Assembly: GCF_001427665.1 (NCBI RefSeq)
Contig: NZ_LMHC01000024.1
Span: forward strand, 160,970-224,969
Direction: 5' to 3'
Length of the DNA: 64,000 nucleotides
Source: Caulobacter sp. Root655
GTDB taxonomy: Bacteria; Pseudomonadota; Alphaproteobacteria; Caulobacterales; Caulobacteraceae
Shown one piece after another: positions 27,491 to 36,491 of the stretch. The translations under genes and the position numbers were made by a program. The first letter of the stretch is position 1. Each line of letters begins with the position of its first letter. Under the pieces are notes generated by a model. It made no database searches. It had not been told where the DNA came from and worked only from the letters and a program-made list of their open reading frames with translations.

Positions 27491-28390
27491 ATGGCCGTCA
27501 GCGGCGAACAGCCGATCGTCATCAAGAAGGTCAAGAAGGTCGTCGGCGGGGGTCACCACGGCGGCGCCTGGAAGGTGGCCTATGCCGACTTCGTGACCGC
27601 GATGATGGCCTTCTTCCTGCTGATGTGGCTGCTGAACGTCACCAGCCCCGAGCAGAAACAGGGCATCGCCGACTATTTCGCGCCGGCCTCGATCTCGCAG
27701 ACCACCAGCGGTTCGGGCGGCATTCTCGGCGGCACGTCGCTGGGCGACGACGGCGCCAAGGCCGACGGCAAGATGTCGGTCGTCCAGCAGATGGCCCCCG
27801 AGGCCCCGACGGAAACCAGCAAGGACGGCCAGAGCTCGACCACCGCCAGCCTCGACTCGGCCAGCGAGCAGGCTCTGCGCGACGCCCTGGCCAAGAAGGA
27901 GCAGGACAGCTTCGCCTCGGCCGCCCAGTCGCTGCGCCAGTCGCTGCAGGAAATGCCGGAGCTGGCCGAACTGTCCAAGCAGATCATGATCGACCAGACC
28001 CCCGAGGGCCTGCGCATCCAGCTGATCGACCAGGACGGCCGCTCGATGTTCAAGGAGAACTCGCGCGAGCCGAACGACCGGGCCCGCATCCTGCTGCGCG
28101 CCATCTCCAAGATCATCAACCAGCTGCCCAACCGCATCACCATCTCGGGCCACACCAGCGCCAGCGCCGCCGGCAAGCGGGCCGACTCGGACTGGGCCCT
28201 GTCGGCCGGGCGCGCCGACGCCTCGCGCCAGATCCTGCGCGGGGCCGGCGTCGACGAGGACCGCATCTACCAGGTGTCGGGCAAGGCCAATTCCGAGCCG
28301 CTGTACGCGGACGATCCCACCCTGGCCGGCAACCGGCGCATCTCGATCGTGCTGCTGCGCGAAAAGCCCGTGCTGCCCGATGGCCTTTGA
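27491..28390 (+). CDS. motB: Flagellar motor protein MotB
   Basis: This 299-residue stator protein has a short cytoplasmic N-tail rich in Lys and one membrane helix (about 35-53, AMMAFFLLMWLLN). The proton-carrying aspartate is D33 in VAYADFVTAMM. After a plug/linker region (Gly/Ser/Thr-rich, about 65-115), an OmpA-like peptidoglycan-binding domain follows with ITISGHTSASAAGKRADSDWALSAGRA and NRRISIVLL. It anchors the MotA/B stator to the cell wall. No motA is beside it, matching Caulobacter, where motA and motB are unlinked as I recall. Confidence 0.94.
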   Translation: MAVSGEQPIVIKKVKKVVGGGHHGGAWKVAYADFVTAMMAFFLLMWLLNVTSPEQKQGIADYFAPASISQTTSGSGGILGGTSLGDDGAKADGKMSVVQQMAPEAPTETSKDGQSSTTASLDSASEQALRDALAKKEQDSFASAAQSLRQSLQEMPELAELSKQIMIDQTPEGLRIQLIDQDGRSMFKENSREPNDRARILLRAISKIINQLPNRITISGHTSASAAGKRADSDWALSAGRADASRQILRGAGVDEDRIYQVSGKANSEPLYADDPTLAGNRRISIVLLREKPVLPDGL

Positions 28391-28515
28391 CGGGAGCCTG
28401 TGACGCGATGCCGCTGACCTCGCCGGCATGGCTTGCGCAAGCGGCGCGGATGCCCCCTAATCGGCTATCGGCCAGGATCGGCTGGCCGAACCACTAGAGG
28501 GAACAGGCGCTTTCC

Positions 28516-29373
28516 GTGACGCAGCATTTTCCGACGCGACAGCTGCGGTTCTTCCTGACGGCGCCCACGCCTTGCCCCTACCTGCCCGGCCGCGAGGAGC
28601 GGAAGGTCTTCGCCCACTTGCCGCTGTCCGACGGCCCCACGGTCAATGACAGCCTGACCCAGGTCGGCTTCCGCCGCTCGCAGAACATCGCCTACCGCCC
28701 CGCCTGCGAGACCTGCCGCGCCTGCCAGTCGGCCCGCGCCCCGGCCGGCGACTACGTATTTTCGCGCTCCGAGCGCCGGGCCCTGGTCCGCAACACCGAC
28801 CTGGAGCGCCACCTGGTCGAGGCCGAGGCCACGCTGGAGCAGTTCGAGCTGCTGCGCCGCTACCTGCTGACCCGCCACGCCGACGGCGGCATGGCCGAGA
28901 TGACCTGGCCTGACTACGTGGCCATGGTCGAGGACACGGCGGTCCGCACCCACCTGATCGAATACCGCCTGCGCTCGCAGGACCGCGGCCCCGGCGACCT
29001 GATCGCCTGCGTGCTGGTCGACGTCCTCGCCGACGGCCTGTCGCTGGTCTACAGCTTCTACGACCCCACCCTGGTCAAGCGCAGCCTGGGCTCGTTCATC
29101 ATCCTGGACCACATCCTCCAGGCCCAGATCAACAACCTGCCCTATGTCTATCTGGGCTACTGGGTGCCGGGCAGCGAGAAGATGGCCTACAAGGCCCGCT
29201 TCTCGCCGCTGGAGATCCTCAAGCCCGGCGGCTGGGCCCTGATGTCGGCCCGCGAACGCGGCGCGAGGCCGCCCAAGCCGGTCGGCGGCGGCGGATCCAC
29301 CACTGCCGGGGTGGAACTCAGCGACGCCGAGCCGGCGGAACTGGCGGGCTTCCCGTCGCCGGGGAAGCCTTAG
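28516..29373 (+). CDS. bpt: Aspartate/glutamate leucyltransferase (Bpt)
   Basis: This 285-residue protein is an N-end-rule enzyme that adds leucine from Leu-tRNA to proteins with N-terminal Asp or Glu, marking them for ClpS/ClpAP. It has the ATE-N region with the cysteine motif YRPACETCRACQSAR and the ATE-C acyltransferase region (SLGSFIILDHI, NLPYVYLGYWVPGSEKMAYKA, RFSPLEIL). The family includes eukaryotic arginyltransferases; the bacterial form in this size class is Bpt. The GTG at 28516 follows GAGGGAACAGG. The last 40 residues (Gly/Ser-rich) look disordered. Confidence 0.9.
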   Translation: MTQHFPTRQLRFFLTAPTPCPYLPGREERKVFAHLPLSDGPTVNDSLTQVGFRRSQNIAYRPACETCRACQSARAPAGDYVFSRSERRALVRNTDLERHLVEAEATLEQFELLRRYLLTRHADGGMAEMTWPDYVAMVEDTAVRTHLIEYRLRSQDRGPGDLIACVLVDVLADGLSLVYSFYDPTLVKRSLGSFIILDHILQAQINNLPYVYLGYWVPGSEKMAYKARFSPLEILKPGGWALMSARERGARPPKPVGGGGSTTAGVELSDAEPAELAGFPSPGKP

Positions 29374-29380
29374 GCGCTTT

Positions 29381-29483
29381 GCGTCCTTCGAGGCTCGGCT
29401 TCGCCTCGCACCTCAGGATGAGGAAGTCAGAGCAACAAAGCTCCTCATCCTGAGGCGCCCGCGCAGCGGGCCTCGAAGGACGC
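29381..29483. repeat. Nested long inverted repeat between bpt and SDR gene
   Basis: Outer arms GCGTCCTTCGAGGC (29381-29394) and GCCTCGAAGGACGC (29470-29483) and inner arms CCTCAGGATGAGGA (29411-29424) and TCCTCATCCTGAGG (29443-29456) are perfect. Minor palindromes (GCTCGGC.., GCCCGCGCAGCGGGC) lie between. The element fits exactly between two convergent stop codons and should form a bifurcated stem, a likely bidirectional transcript end or REP-like mobile repeat. Confidence 0.75.
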
Positions 29484-29489
29484 ACTGAC

Positions 29490-30257
29490 CTACCGCGCGA
29501 AACTCACCCCGCCGTCCACGGTCACGGCCGAGCCCGTCACATAGTCCCCGGCCCGCGAGGCCAGGAAGATCGCCGTCCCGGCCATGTCCTCGGTCGTGCC
29601 GATGCGGCCGGCCGGGATGCGCTGCGACACCGCCTCGGCGTGGTCGCGGGCCACCTTGTTCATGTCCGAGGCGAAGGCGCCGGGCGCGATGCAGCTGACG
29701 GCGATGTTGTCGCCCGCCAGGCGCAGGGCCATGCGCTTGGTCATGTGCAGCAGGCCAGCCTTGCTGGCGCCGTAGGGATAGGTCTCCTCGCCAGCCACCG
29801 ACTGGCCATCGATCGAGGCGATGTTGATGACCTTGGCGACGTGGTCCTTGCCGGCCGCGCGCAGGTGGCCGATCAGGGCCTGGGTCAGGAAGAACGGGGT
29901 CTTCATGTTGAGGTCGACGACCTTGTCCCAGCCGCTCTCGGGGAACTCGTCGAAGGGCGCGCCCCAGGCGGCGCCGGCGTTGTTGACCAGGATGTCCAGC
30001 TTGTCCTCGCGCTCGGCGATCCGCGCCACCAGGCCGTTGATCCCCTCCAGGGTCGAGACGTCGGCCGGCAGCGAGACGCACTCGCCGATCGCCGACAGTT
30101 CCTCGGCGGCGGCGTCGCAGGCGGCGGCCTTGCGGGCCGACACATAGACCCGGCGGGCGCCGTAGGTGAGGAAGCCCTCGGCGATCATCTTGCCGATGCC
30201 GCGCGAGCCGCCGGTGACCAGGGCGACGCGGCCCTTCAGGGAAAACAGGTTCTGCAT
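29490..30257 (-). CDS. SDR family oxidoreductase
   Basis: This 255-residue short-chain dehydrogenase has the cofactor motif TGGSRGIG, NNAG at the end of strand 4, the catalytic Ser in NIASIDG and the YGASK active-site motif. Its C-terminal VTGSAVTVDGGVSFAR is typical of this group. The start is ATG 30257 (or the adjacent ATG at 30260), since the further upstream extension overlaps the neighbour's 3' end. It is the last gene of a four-gene minus-strand run. Substrate unknown. Confidence 0.88.
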   Translation of the reverse strand: MQNLFSLKGRVALVTGGSRGIGKMIAEGFLTYGARRVYVSARKAAACDAAAEELSAIGECVSLPADVSTLEGINGLVARIAEREDKLDILVNNAGAAWGAPFDEFPESGWDKVVDLNMKTPFFLTQALIGHLRAAGKDHVAKVINIASIDGQSVAGEETYPYGASKAGLLHMTKRMALRLAGDNIAVSCIAPGAFASDMNKVARDHAEAVSQRIPAGRIGTTEDMAGTAIFLASRAGDYVTGSAVTVDGGVSFAR

Positions 30258-30283
30258 CATGGCCTTGTCTTTCAGAAGTGGGT

Positions 30284-31219
30284 TCAAAAGTGTCTGGCGG
30301 CGCTGAGCGCGCCGAGCCGTTGGGTGATGGCGAAGAATTCGGCGACGGTTTCGTCGATGATCTGGGCGGCGGGTTTCACTTCGTCGATCAGGCCGACCGT
30401 CTGCCCCGCGAGCGCGGGCGCCGCCTCCATGTCGCCGCCGAAATAGACGCCCAGAATGCCCTTGAGGGCGTCTGGCGGCATCAGGCCGGCCTCATGGATT
30501 TCCCGCGTGCGTTCGGACTTCAGGGCGCGGATACAGGGGCTGGCCTTCTTGTTGAGAATCCAGGTGCCCGTCTCCTTGGAGCCGGTGATGGCGGCCTTGT
30601 AGTTGTCGTGCACCGGGCTCTCGGCGGCGCTGACGAAGCGGGTGCCCATCTGCACGGCCTCGGCCCCCAGGGCGAAGGCGGCGGCCATGCCGCGACCATC
30701 GCAGATGCCGCCGGCCGCGATCAGCGGCACGTCGACCCGGGCCCGGATGGCCTGCAGCAAGACCAGGGTCGAGACCTCCTCGGGGTTCTTGAAGCCCCCG
30801 CCCTCGGCCCCCTCGACCACCAGGCCGTCGATCCCGGCCTCGGCGCATTTCACGGCGGCGTCGACCGTCGGCACGGCGTGGTAGACGACGATCCCGGCGT
30901 CCTTCAGCGGCCCGATGAACTTGGCCGGGCTGCCGGCCGAGGTGGTGACGAACTTGACGCCGCTCTCGCAGACGAAACGCAGCATGGCGTCGTCCTTGAG
31001 GAACAGGATCGGCAGGTTGACCCCGAACGGCAGGCCGCTGTCGGCCATCTTGCGGATCTCGGCCTTGCAGTTTTCGGTCTCGCCGGACGAGGTCTCGATG
31101 ATCCCCAATCCCCCGGCCCTTGAGACGGCGCTGGCCAGGGGATAGCGGGCGATCCAGCCCATCGGGGCCTGGACGATGGGGTACTTGGCGCCCGTGTGGG
31201 CCAGGACGCGATTACTCAT
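30284..31219 (-). CDS. Nitronate monooxygenase family flavoprotein
   Basis: This 311-residue FMN-dependent TIM-barrel protein is of the NMO/2-nitropropane dioxygenase type. It has YPIVQAPMGWIA near the start, SRAGGLGIIE, and the phosphate-binding AGGICDGRGMAAAFALGAEAVQMGTRF. The usual catalytic histidine region reads VVEGAEGGGF rather than the classical AGGHRG form, so the true substrate may not be a nitronate; enoyl-reductase-like relatives exist. The ATG at 31219 overlaps the stop of the upstream quinone-oxidoreductase gene as ATGA, indicating coupling. Confidence 0.82.
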   Translation of the reverse strand: MSNRVLAHTGAKYPIVQAPMGWIARYPLASAVSRAGGLGIIETSSGETENCKAEIRKMADSGLPFGVNLPILFLKDDAMLRFVCESGVKFVTTSAGSPAKFIGPLKDAGIVVYHAVPTVDAAVKCAEAGIDGLVVEGAEGGGFKNPEEVSTLVLLQAIRARVDVPLIAAGGICDGRGMAAAFALGAEAVQMGTRFVSAAESPVHDNYKAAITGSKETGTWILNKKASPCIRALKSERTREIHEAGLMPPDALKGILGVYFGGDMEAAPALAGQTVGLIDEVKPAAQIIDETVAEFFAITQRLGALSAARHF

Positions 31220-32193
31220 TTGGCGGGCGCTTCGGGGATCAGCAGCACCCGGCCGACGGCCTGGCGGCTCTCGATATAGGCGTGGGCGGCGGCGGCCTCC
31301 GACAGCGGGAAGGTCCGGTCGATCACCACCTGAAGCTCGCCGCGCGCGGCCTCGTCGATCAGTTGCTGGATCATGTCGTGGACGCGGTCGGTCATGATCT
31401 CGGCCCCCAGGAACACGCCCGACAGCGACCGGTTGCCGCCCATCAGCGACGACACGTCCACCTTGGTCGGCTCGCGTCCGGCCATGCCGACCAGCGAGAT
31501 GCGGCCGCGGTAGCCCAGGGCCAGGATGCTGCCCTGCAAGGTCTGGCCGCCGACCGGATCGACCACCAGGTCGACGCCCTTGCCGCCGGTCAGCTTCATG
31601 ACCTGCTCGACCACGTCGTCGCGGCCGTAATTGATACCGTGGTCGAGGCCGAAGGCCTTCAGCTTCTCCAGCCGTTCGTCGCTGGAGGCGGTGGCCAGCA
31701 CCGTCGCCCCGGCCCGCTTGGCCAGCTGGATGGCGGCGATGCCGACCGCGCCGGCCCCGGCCTGGACCAGCACGGTCTCGCCGGCCTTCAGGCGGCCGGT
31801 CCCGAACAGGCACTCATGCGCCGTACCGAACGGCACCGGGATGGCGGAGGCTTGCCGGATGTCGAAGCCGTCGGGGATCGACCAGGCGTTGCGAGCCGGC
31901 ACGCCGCGCAGCGCCGCGTGCGAGCCGAAGGCGTTCACGGTGACGACCTTCTGGCCGACCTTCAGGTGCGTGACCTCGGCCCCGACCTCGACGATCTCGC
32001 CGGCCGCCTGGTAGCCGACGATGTGCGGGCTGCCGGCCATCTGGCCGCCGCCGCGGTTGAGGGTGTCGCCGCCCTCGATGCTGACCGCCTCGACGCGGAT
32101 CACCACGCCGCCAGCGTGGCATTCCGGATCGGCGAGGTCCTCATAGCGGAACACGTCCGGCGAACCGGTTTCGTAATAGACGGCGGCCTTCAT
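31216..32193 (-). CDS. Zinc-independent quinone oxidoreductase-like MDR protein
   Basis: This 325-residue medium-chain reductase begins MKAAVYYETGSPDVFRYEDL. It has the NADPH-binding LVQAGAGAVGIAAIQLAKR and lacks the cysteine ligands of zinc-containing alcohol dehydrogenases, as expected for the QOR group. The C-terminus ends AVGRVLLIPEAPAK. It probably reduces quinones or enones with NADPH. The ATG at 32193 is preceded by GGGAGCGCCCC, and the longer frame runs into intergenic sequence. It is coupled to the following nitronate-monooxygenase-like gene. Confidence 0.86.
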   Translation of the reverse strand: MKAAVYYETGSPDVFRYEDLADPECHAGGVVIRVEAVSIEGGDTLNRGGGQMAGSPHIVGYQAAGEIVEVGAEVTHLKVGQKVVTVNAFGSHAALRGVPARNAWSIPDGFDIRQASAIPVPFGTAHECLFGTGRLKAGETVLVQAGAGAVGIAAIQLAKRAGATVLATASSDERLEKLKAFGLDHGINYGRDDVVEQVMKLTGGKGVDLVVDPVGGQTLQGSILALGYRGRISLVGMAGREPTKVDVSSLMGGNRSLSGVFLGAEIMTDRVHDMIQQLIDEAARGELQVVIDRTFPLSEAAAAHAYIESRQAVGRVLLIPEAPAK

Positions 32194-32239
32194 GGGGCGC
32201 TCCCTAAGCTTCTGTTTTCGTTGGCCCAAAACGGGGCGG

Positions 32240-33559
32240 TTACTTGGTTGGATCGACCAGGGCCTGGTAGACCAGGGTGGCGGCGTCCAGATCGATACGG
32301 GCCAGGGTCGGATCGGCCTCCTTGCCCAGGATGTGGATCATTCCCAGCATGAACAGGTCGTTCTTGGGGTCGATCCAGAACCAGGTGCCGGCCGCCCCGC
32401 CCCAACTATAGGTCCCCTCGCCCTGCAACGTTCCCGCTCGGACCGGGTCGGTGACCACCGCGACGTCGAGGCCGAAGCCCAGTCCGCGGGCCGGCGAGAA
32501 CATCGCCCCCGGCGCGCCCATGACGGGGTCGGACAGGTGGTTGCCGGCCATCAGCGCGATCGTGCCCGGGGCCAGGATCCGCGCGCCGTCCAACTGGCCG
32601 CCGTTCAGCAGCATCTGAGCGAAGCGGGCGTAGTCGGCGGTGGTCGAGACCAGCCCGCCGCCGCCCGAGGCCACCGGCGGCGGCTTGCTGACGTCCAGCA
32701 CCATGAAGTTGTCGGCCACGACCAGCTTCTTGGCCTTCGGGTCGATCGCGTAGAGCGTAGCCAGGCGGTCGGTCTTGGCCGGCGGCAGCCAGAAGCCGGT
32801 GTCGACCATCTTCAGCGGGCCGAAGATCCGGCTCTGCATGAAGTCCGCCAGGCTCTGGCCCGACAGCTTCTCGACGATATAGCCCTGCACGTCGACCGAG
32901 GCGCTGTAGCGCCACTCCGTGCCCGGCTGGCTGGCCAGAGGCAGCTTGGACAGGGTGTCGATGAAGGCCCGCGGGGTCTTGGAGCTGAGCAGGCCGCTGT
33001 CGCGATAGGCCTTCTCGACCGGCTGGTCGGTGCGCAGACCATAGGCGAAGCCGCCCGTGTGGCTCATGATCTCGCGCATGGTCGGCGGCCGCGAGGCGGG
33101 TTCGGTGATGAAGGTCCCGTCCGGGTTCTGGCCCTTGTAGACCCGCAGGTCGGCGAATTCGGGCACGAACTTGGTGACCGGATCGTCGAGGCGCCACTTG
33201 CCCTCCTCGAACAGGATCATCATCGCCACGCCGGTCACCGGCTTGGTCTGGGAATAGATCCGGAAGACCGTGTCCTTGGTCATCGGCGCGCCGCCGATCG
33301 CCTTCCGGCCGAAGGTCTCGAAGCTGACGACCTTGCCGTGGCGGGCGATCAGGGTGGTGGCGCCCGGCAGGTGGCCCTGGTCGACCAGGCCCTGCATGTA
33401 GGCGTCCAGGCGCTTGAGGCGTTCGGGCGAGAAGCCGACGGCCTGGGGCTCGGCGGACGTCAGGATCGCGACCGGCGCGGCCTTCGGGGCGCTCCAGGCG
33501 GGACCGCCCGCCAGGGTCAGGACGGCCATCGCCGCCGCCATCGTCAGCCGAACCCGCAT
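32240..33559 (-). CDS. Serine hydrolase, class C beta-lactamase fold (paralogue)
   Basis: This 439-residue exported hydrolase has a signal peptide (about 1-24, AWSA) and the SxxK motif S103-Q-T-K106 in RIYSQTKPVTG. It has WRYSASVDVQGYIVEKLSGQSL for the Tyr motif and a Gly-rich C-terminal region with YSWGGAAGTWFWIDP. The start chosen is ATG 33559, whose N-terminus forms a proper signal peptide. It is clearly a duplicate of the gene at 1009-2370. It is the first gene of the run with the oxidoreductases; a periplasmic esterase or lactonase role is inferred. Confidence 0.85.
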   Translation of the reverse strand: MRVRLTMAAAMAVLTLAGGPAWSAPKAAPVAILTSAEPQAVGFSPERLKRLDAYMQGLVDQGHLPGATTLIARHGKVVSFETFGRKAIGGAPMTKDTVFRIYSQTKPVTGVAMMILFEEGKWRLDDPVTKFVPEFADLRVYKGQNPDGTFITEPASRPPTMREIMSHTGGFAYGLRTDQPVEKAYRDSGLLSSKTPRAFIDTLSKLPLASQPGTEWRYSASVDVQGYIVEKLSGQSLADFMQSRIFGPLKMVDTGFWLPPAKTDRLATLYAIDPKAKKLVVADNFMVLDVSKPPPVASGGGGLVSTTADYARFAQMLLNGGQLDGARILAPGTIALMAGNHLSDPVMGAPGAMFSPARGLGFGLDVAVVTDPVRAGTLQGEGTYSWGGAAGTWFWIDPKNDLFMLGMIHILGKEADPTLARIDLDAATLVYQALVDPTK

Positions 33560-33719
33560 CCACTGCCCCCGAACAGTTGTTTGAGAGCACCTTAGCTTGG
33601 TTTGGCCCATCGGCAATGACGATAGGAAATCGTCCCCCTCCAAGGGAGAACTTGGAGACGCCCTTGCCCGCCGCCCATCGTTGCGGCTAAGGAGAAGCCC
33701 CGCTCGGCGCAGCGGATTG

Positions 33720-33795
33720 GCCGGTTTAGCTCAGCTGGTAGAGCAGCGGTTTTGTAAACCGAAGGTCACGGGTTCGATTCCTGTAACCGGCACCA
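33720..33795 (+). tRNA. tRNA-Thr (UGU)
   Basis: The 76-base cloverleaf has acceptor arms GCCGGTT/AACCGGC, a D-arm GCTC..GAGC and an anticodon loop TTTGTAA with anticodon TGT at positions 34-36. The T-arm is ACGGG-TTCGATT-CCTGT, and the 3' CCA is encoded. The first and last bases of the anticodon stem (G27-A43) do not pair, a small irregularity. It marks the boundary after which no core genes are seen. Confidence 0.96.
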
Positions 33796-34084
33796 TTATA
33801 ACGCATTGTTTTCAAAGACATCCAAGATCGAATTGCTACGGACGCTGGCGTCGAACGGCGGCGTGGAGCCGGCGGCGCTAGACGTTCGCAGTTTGGTACC
33901 GAATTGGCGCCCGCTGTCGGACGAAGCCGATCACTACGAGTACGCCTGGCCGTCGGCAACGCCGCCAATAGCGGACTCGCGGAGCATTCCAACAACACGA
34001 CTTTCAGCCCGTAGCTCTCAGGTCATGAGCGCCCATCTAGCACAATGGGCAGGCCTACTAAGCAGGCATGTCGCCTCGCCGCCC
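33796..34084. other. Intergenic region after tRNA-Thr
   Basis: Mixed-composition sequence without a convincing gene. The minus-strand frame reaching into the tRNA ends YRNRTRDLRFTKPLLYQLS-type, the known artefact of translating a tRNA. No duplicated tRNA 3' end (attachment site) was seen by eye. Confidence 0.5.
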
Positions 34085-34978
34085 TCAAATTCGGACAAAG
34101 GCGGCCAGTTCTTCCGGCTCTCCCGTGGGAAATGCGGACTTGAGGTGATCAAGGAACGCCGACACCCGCGCGCTGAGCAGGCGCCGCGACGGGTAGAGCG
34201 TCCAAAGGGCAATTTCTGGCCCGTCGATGTCACCCCAGTGCAACAGGCGGCCCGCCGCCAAGTCGGGACCAACCAGCGAGACGGGAAGTCGCGCGACGCC
34301 GACACCAGCCCGAACCGCATCGCGAACCATGATCATCGATGACAGACCAAGGACGGGATCGACCACGATGGTCGAACGCCCAGTCGCGTTCGCCACCTTC
34401 CAGGCCTCGGTTCCGGACCCTGCCCCGCGCACGATGGCGGGGACGGCCGATCCGTCCGTGGGCCGGGCAAGATCGGGGCTGGCCACGACCACCAGGCGAT
34501 CACGCATGAAGGCGCGCCCGACGAGGGTCTCGTCCGGGTCCGGATTCACGCGGATCACCAGATCGTAGCCTTCCTCGACCATGTCGACGGCTCGATCTTC
34601 CGTCGTCACCTCCAGGCGGACGTCCGGGAATTTCATGGCGAACTCGGCGGCCAGCCTTCCCATCGCGATCTGCGAGAACAGCAAGGGCGCGCTGATCCGC
34701 AGCAATCCGCGGGGGGTGCTCCCGCCGGAAGCAATCCCCGCCGCGGTCTCGTCGAGTTCGGTGAGCAACGCGGCGGTTCGCTCATGGAGCGCCCGTCCCT
34801 CCTGGGTGAGCTTCAGCGTCCGCCCGCCACGCTCGAAGAGGCGCAGGCCGAGGCTAGCCTCAAGCTCGACGACCCTGCGCGACAAGGTCGCCTTGGGCCG
34901 CCCGGCGGCGCGCGCGGCTCGGCCGACCCCTCCATGCCGCGCGACCAGATTGAAGTCAGCAAGGGCAAGCAAATCCAT
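34085..34978 (-). CDS. LysR family transcriptional regulator
   Basis: This 297-residue regulator has an N-terminal winged helix (MDLLALADFNLVARHGGVGRAA, then KATLSRRVVELEASLGLRLFERGG) and a periplasmic-binding-like effector domain from about 90. It is most like the CrgA/AaeR-type LysR proteins that often control a divergent reductase gene. The ATG at 34978 is chosen; a GTG three codons upstream is possible. A 100-bp region separates it from the divergent NmrA-like gene, its probable target. The inducer is unknown. Confidence 0.9.
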   Translation of the reverse strand: MDLLALADFNLVARHGGVGRAARAAGRPKATLSRRVVELEASLGLRLFERGGRTLKLTQEGRALHERTAALLTELDETAAGIASGGSTPRGLLRISAPLLFSQIAMGRLAAEFAMKFPDVRLEVTTEDRAVDMVEEGYDLVIRVNPDPDETLVGRAFMRDRLVVVASPDLARPTDGSAVPAIVRGAGSGTEAWKVANATGRSTIVVDPVLGLSSMIMVRDAVRAGVGVARLPVSLVGPDLAAGRLLHWGDIDGPEIALWTLYPSRRLLSARVSAFLDHLKSAFPTGEPEELAAFVRI

Positions 34979-35078
34979 GCGTTCCACCAGTGAGACATGC
35001 TGTTCATATCTAGAGTCTATTGGTCTGCATGTGGATCACTAATTTCCCGGGTGTTCCTTCAAACCCCGGAGATCTTCC

Positions 35079-35960
35079 ATGACCATCCTTGTTACCGGCG
35101 CCACCGGCCGTGTCGGCGGCCAAGTCGTCCAGCAACTCGTGCAGCGCGACGCCGACGTGCGCGTCCTGGTCCGCGATCCCTCGAAGGCCAGCTTCCCGGC
35201 CGGCGTGGAAGTCGTGCAAGGCGACCTGCTCGACATCGACGCGGTGCGCGCGGCGTTCGCCGGCGTCCGTACGCTGTTCCTGCTCAACGCGGTGGCGGCG
35301 GACGAATTCACCCAGGCGCTGATCGCGCTCAACGTCGCCCGCGAGTCCGGCGTCGAACGGGTCGTCTATCTGTCGGTGATCCACGCCGATCGCTTCGTGA
35401 ACGTGCCGCACTTCGCGGTGAAGTCCGGCGCCGAGCGGATGATCGAGCAGATGGGCTTCAGCGCCACGATCCTGCGCCCGGCCTACTTCATCGACAACGA
35501 GCTGACGATCAAGGACGTCGTCCTCGACCACGGCGTCTATCCGATGCCGATTGGCGGCAAGGGCCTGGCCATGGTCGACGCCCGCGACATCGCCGAGGTC
35601 GCGGCGATCGAGCTGATCCGCCGCGACCGGGCCCCGGGCAAGCTGCCGATCGAGACCCTCAATCTGGTCGGCCCCGATACGCTGACCGGGTCGGACGTGG
35701 CGGCGATCTGGTCGGACGTCCTGGGCCGCCCGGTCGTCTATGGCGGCGATGATCCCACGGCGTTCGAGCAGAACCTGACGAACTTCATGCCCAAATGGAT
35801 GGCCTATGAAATGCGCCTGATGGCCGAGCGCTTTGTCGGCGACGGCATGCTCCCCGAGGCTGGCGACATCGCGCGCCTGACCGGAATCCTGGGCCGCCCG
35901 CTGCACACCTATCGCGACTTCGCGACCCAGATCGCCGCGGCCGCCGCCAAGTCGGCCTGA
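35079..35960 (+). CDS. NmrA-like NAD(P)-binding protein
   Basis: This 293-residue atypical SDR opens MTILVTGATGRVGGQVVQQL, the NmrA/azoreductase-like nucleotide motif, followed by VVQGDLLD and VVYLSVIHADRF. It lacks a clear YxxxK pair, as usual for NmrA proteins, which act as redox sensors or quinone/azo reductases. The C-terminal part (FMPKWMAYEMRLMAERFV) is helical. It lies divergent from the LysR gene and 30 bases before the AtaL-like gene, with which it probably forms an operon. Confidence 0.86.
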   Translation: MTILVTGATGRVGGQVVQQLVQRDADVRVLVRDPSKASFPAGVEVVQGDLLDIDAVRAAFAGVRTLFLLNAVAADEFTQALIALNVARESGVERVVYLSVIHADRFVNVPHFAVKSGAERMIEQMGFSATILRPAYFIDNELTIKDVVLDHGVYPMPIGGKGLAMVDARDIAEVAAIELIRRDRAPGKLPIETLNLVGPDTLTGSDVAAIWSDVLGRPVVYGGDDPTAFEQNLTNFMPKWMAYEMRLMAERFVGDGMLPEAGDIARLTGILGRPLHTYRDFATQIAAAAAKSA

Positions 35961-35990
35961 CCGCTCAGCACGCTCCCGAGGAAGACGACC

Positions 35991-36467
35991 ATGATCTATT
36001 CAACCGCCACCGTCCCGGTGAACCCGGAAGGCGAAACCAGGCTGACCCGTGCGCAAGTCTGGGCTGGCCTGGAACTCAAGGCCCGCGACGCCCGCCTGTT
36101 CCTGCCGCCGGGCCTCTGCACGCACTGCGATGTCGTGGAGGAAAGCGCGACCCATTTCGTCCGCGAAGCCACGATCGGCGGCGCCGACCTCCGCGAGATC
36201 GTCACCCTGGAACCTCGGAGCAAGGTCACCTTCTTCCAGGCCGCCGGTCCGCGTGAAGGCGCCATCATCAACGAACTGTTCGAGGATGAGACTGGAGCGC
36301 TGCAACTGCGCTTCTATTGCTATCTGGGCCTGCGCGACAAGGAGCCCAACGGCCCCGAAGAGCAGGCCGACCAGAAGCAATTCGACAGCGGCGGCTACAG
36401 GATCGCCCTGCTGTCGACGCTGAAGCGGACCCGCGAACTGCTTGCAAGCGACCAACTTCGAGCCTGA
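35991..36467 (+). CDS. AtaL-like (DUF1857) SRPBCC protein
   Basis: This 158-residue protein matches the AtaL-like/DUF1857 pattern: LTRAQVWAGLELKARDARLFLPPG, then FVREATIGGADLREIVTLEP, and a C-terminal LQLRFYCYLGL region. These have a START/SRPBCC ligand-binding fold; the role is unknown in bacteria. It follows the NmrA-like gene with AGGAAGACGACC upstream of its ATG. No signal peptide is present. Confidence 0.78.
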   Translation: MIYSTATVPVNPEGETRLTRAQVWAGLELKARDARLFLPPGLCTHCDVVEESATHFVREATIGGADLREIVTLEPRSKVTFFQAAGPREGAIINELFEDETGALQLRFYCYLGLRDKEPNGPEEQADQKQFDSGGYRIALLSTLKRTRELLASDQLRA

Positions 36468-36491
36468 CGACCAGGCCGCGGAGCCGCTTCT

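Noticed and set aside
28409-28497. Short frame between motB and bpt
   Set aside because: About 29 codons with no ribosome site and no protein-like pattern.
33726-33998. Minus-strand frame ending in a GYRNRTRDLRFTKPLLYQLS-type sequence
   Set aside because: This is the well-known artefact produced by translating the complement of a tRNA gene; it overlaps tRNA-Thr.
33796-34084. Phage or integrative element attachment at tRNA-Thr
   Set aside because: No integrase, no visible repeat of the tRNA 3' end and no phage genes follow; kept only as a low-confidence synteny remark.
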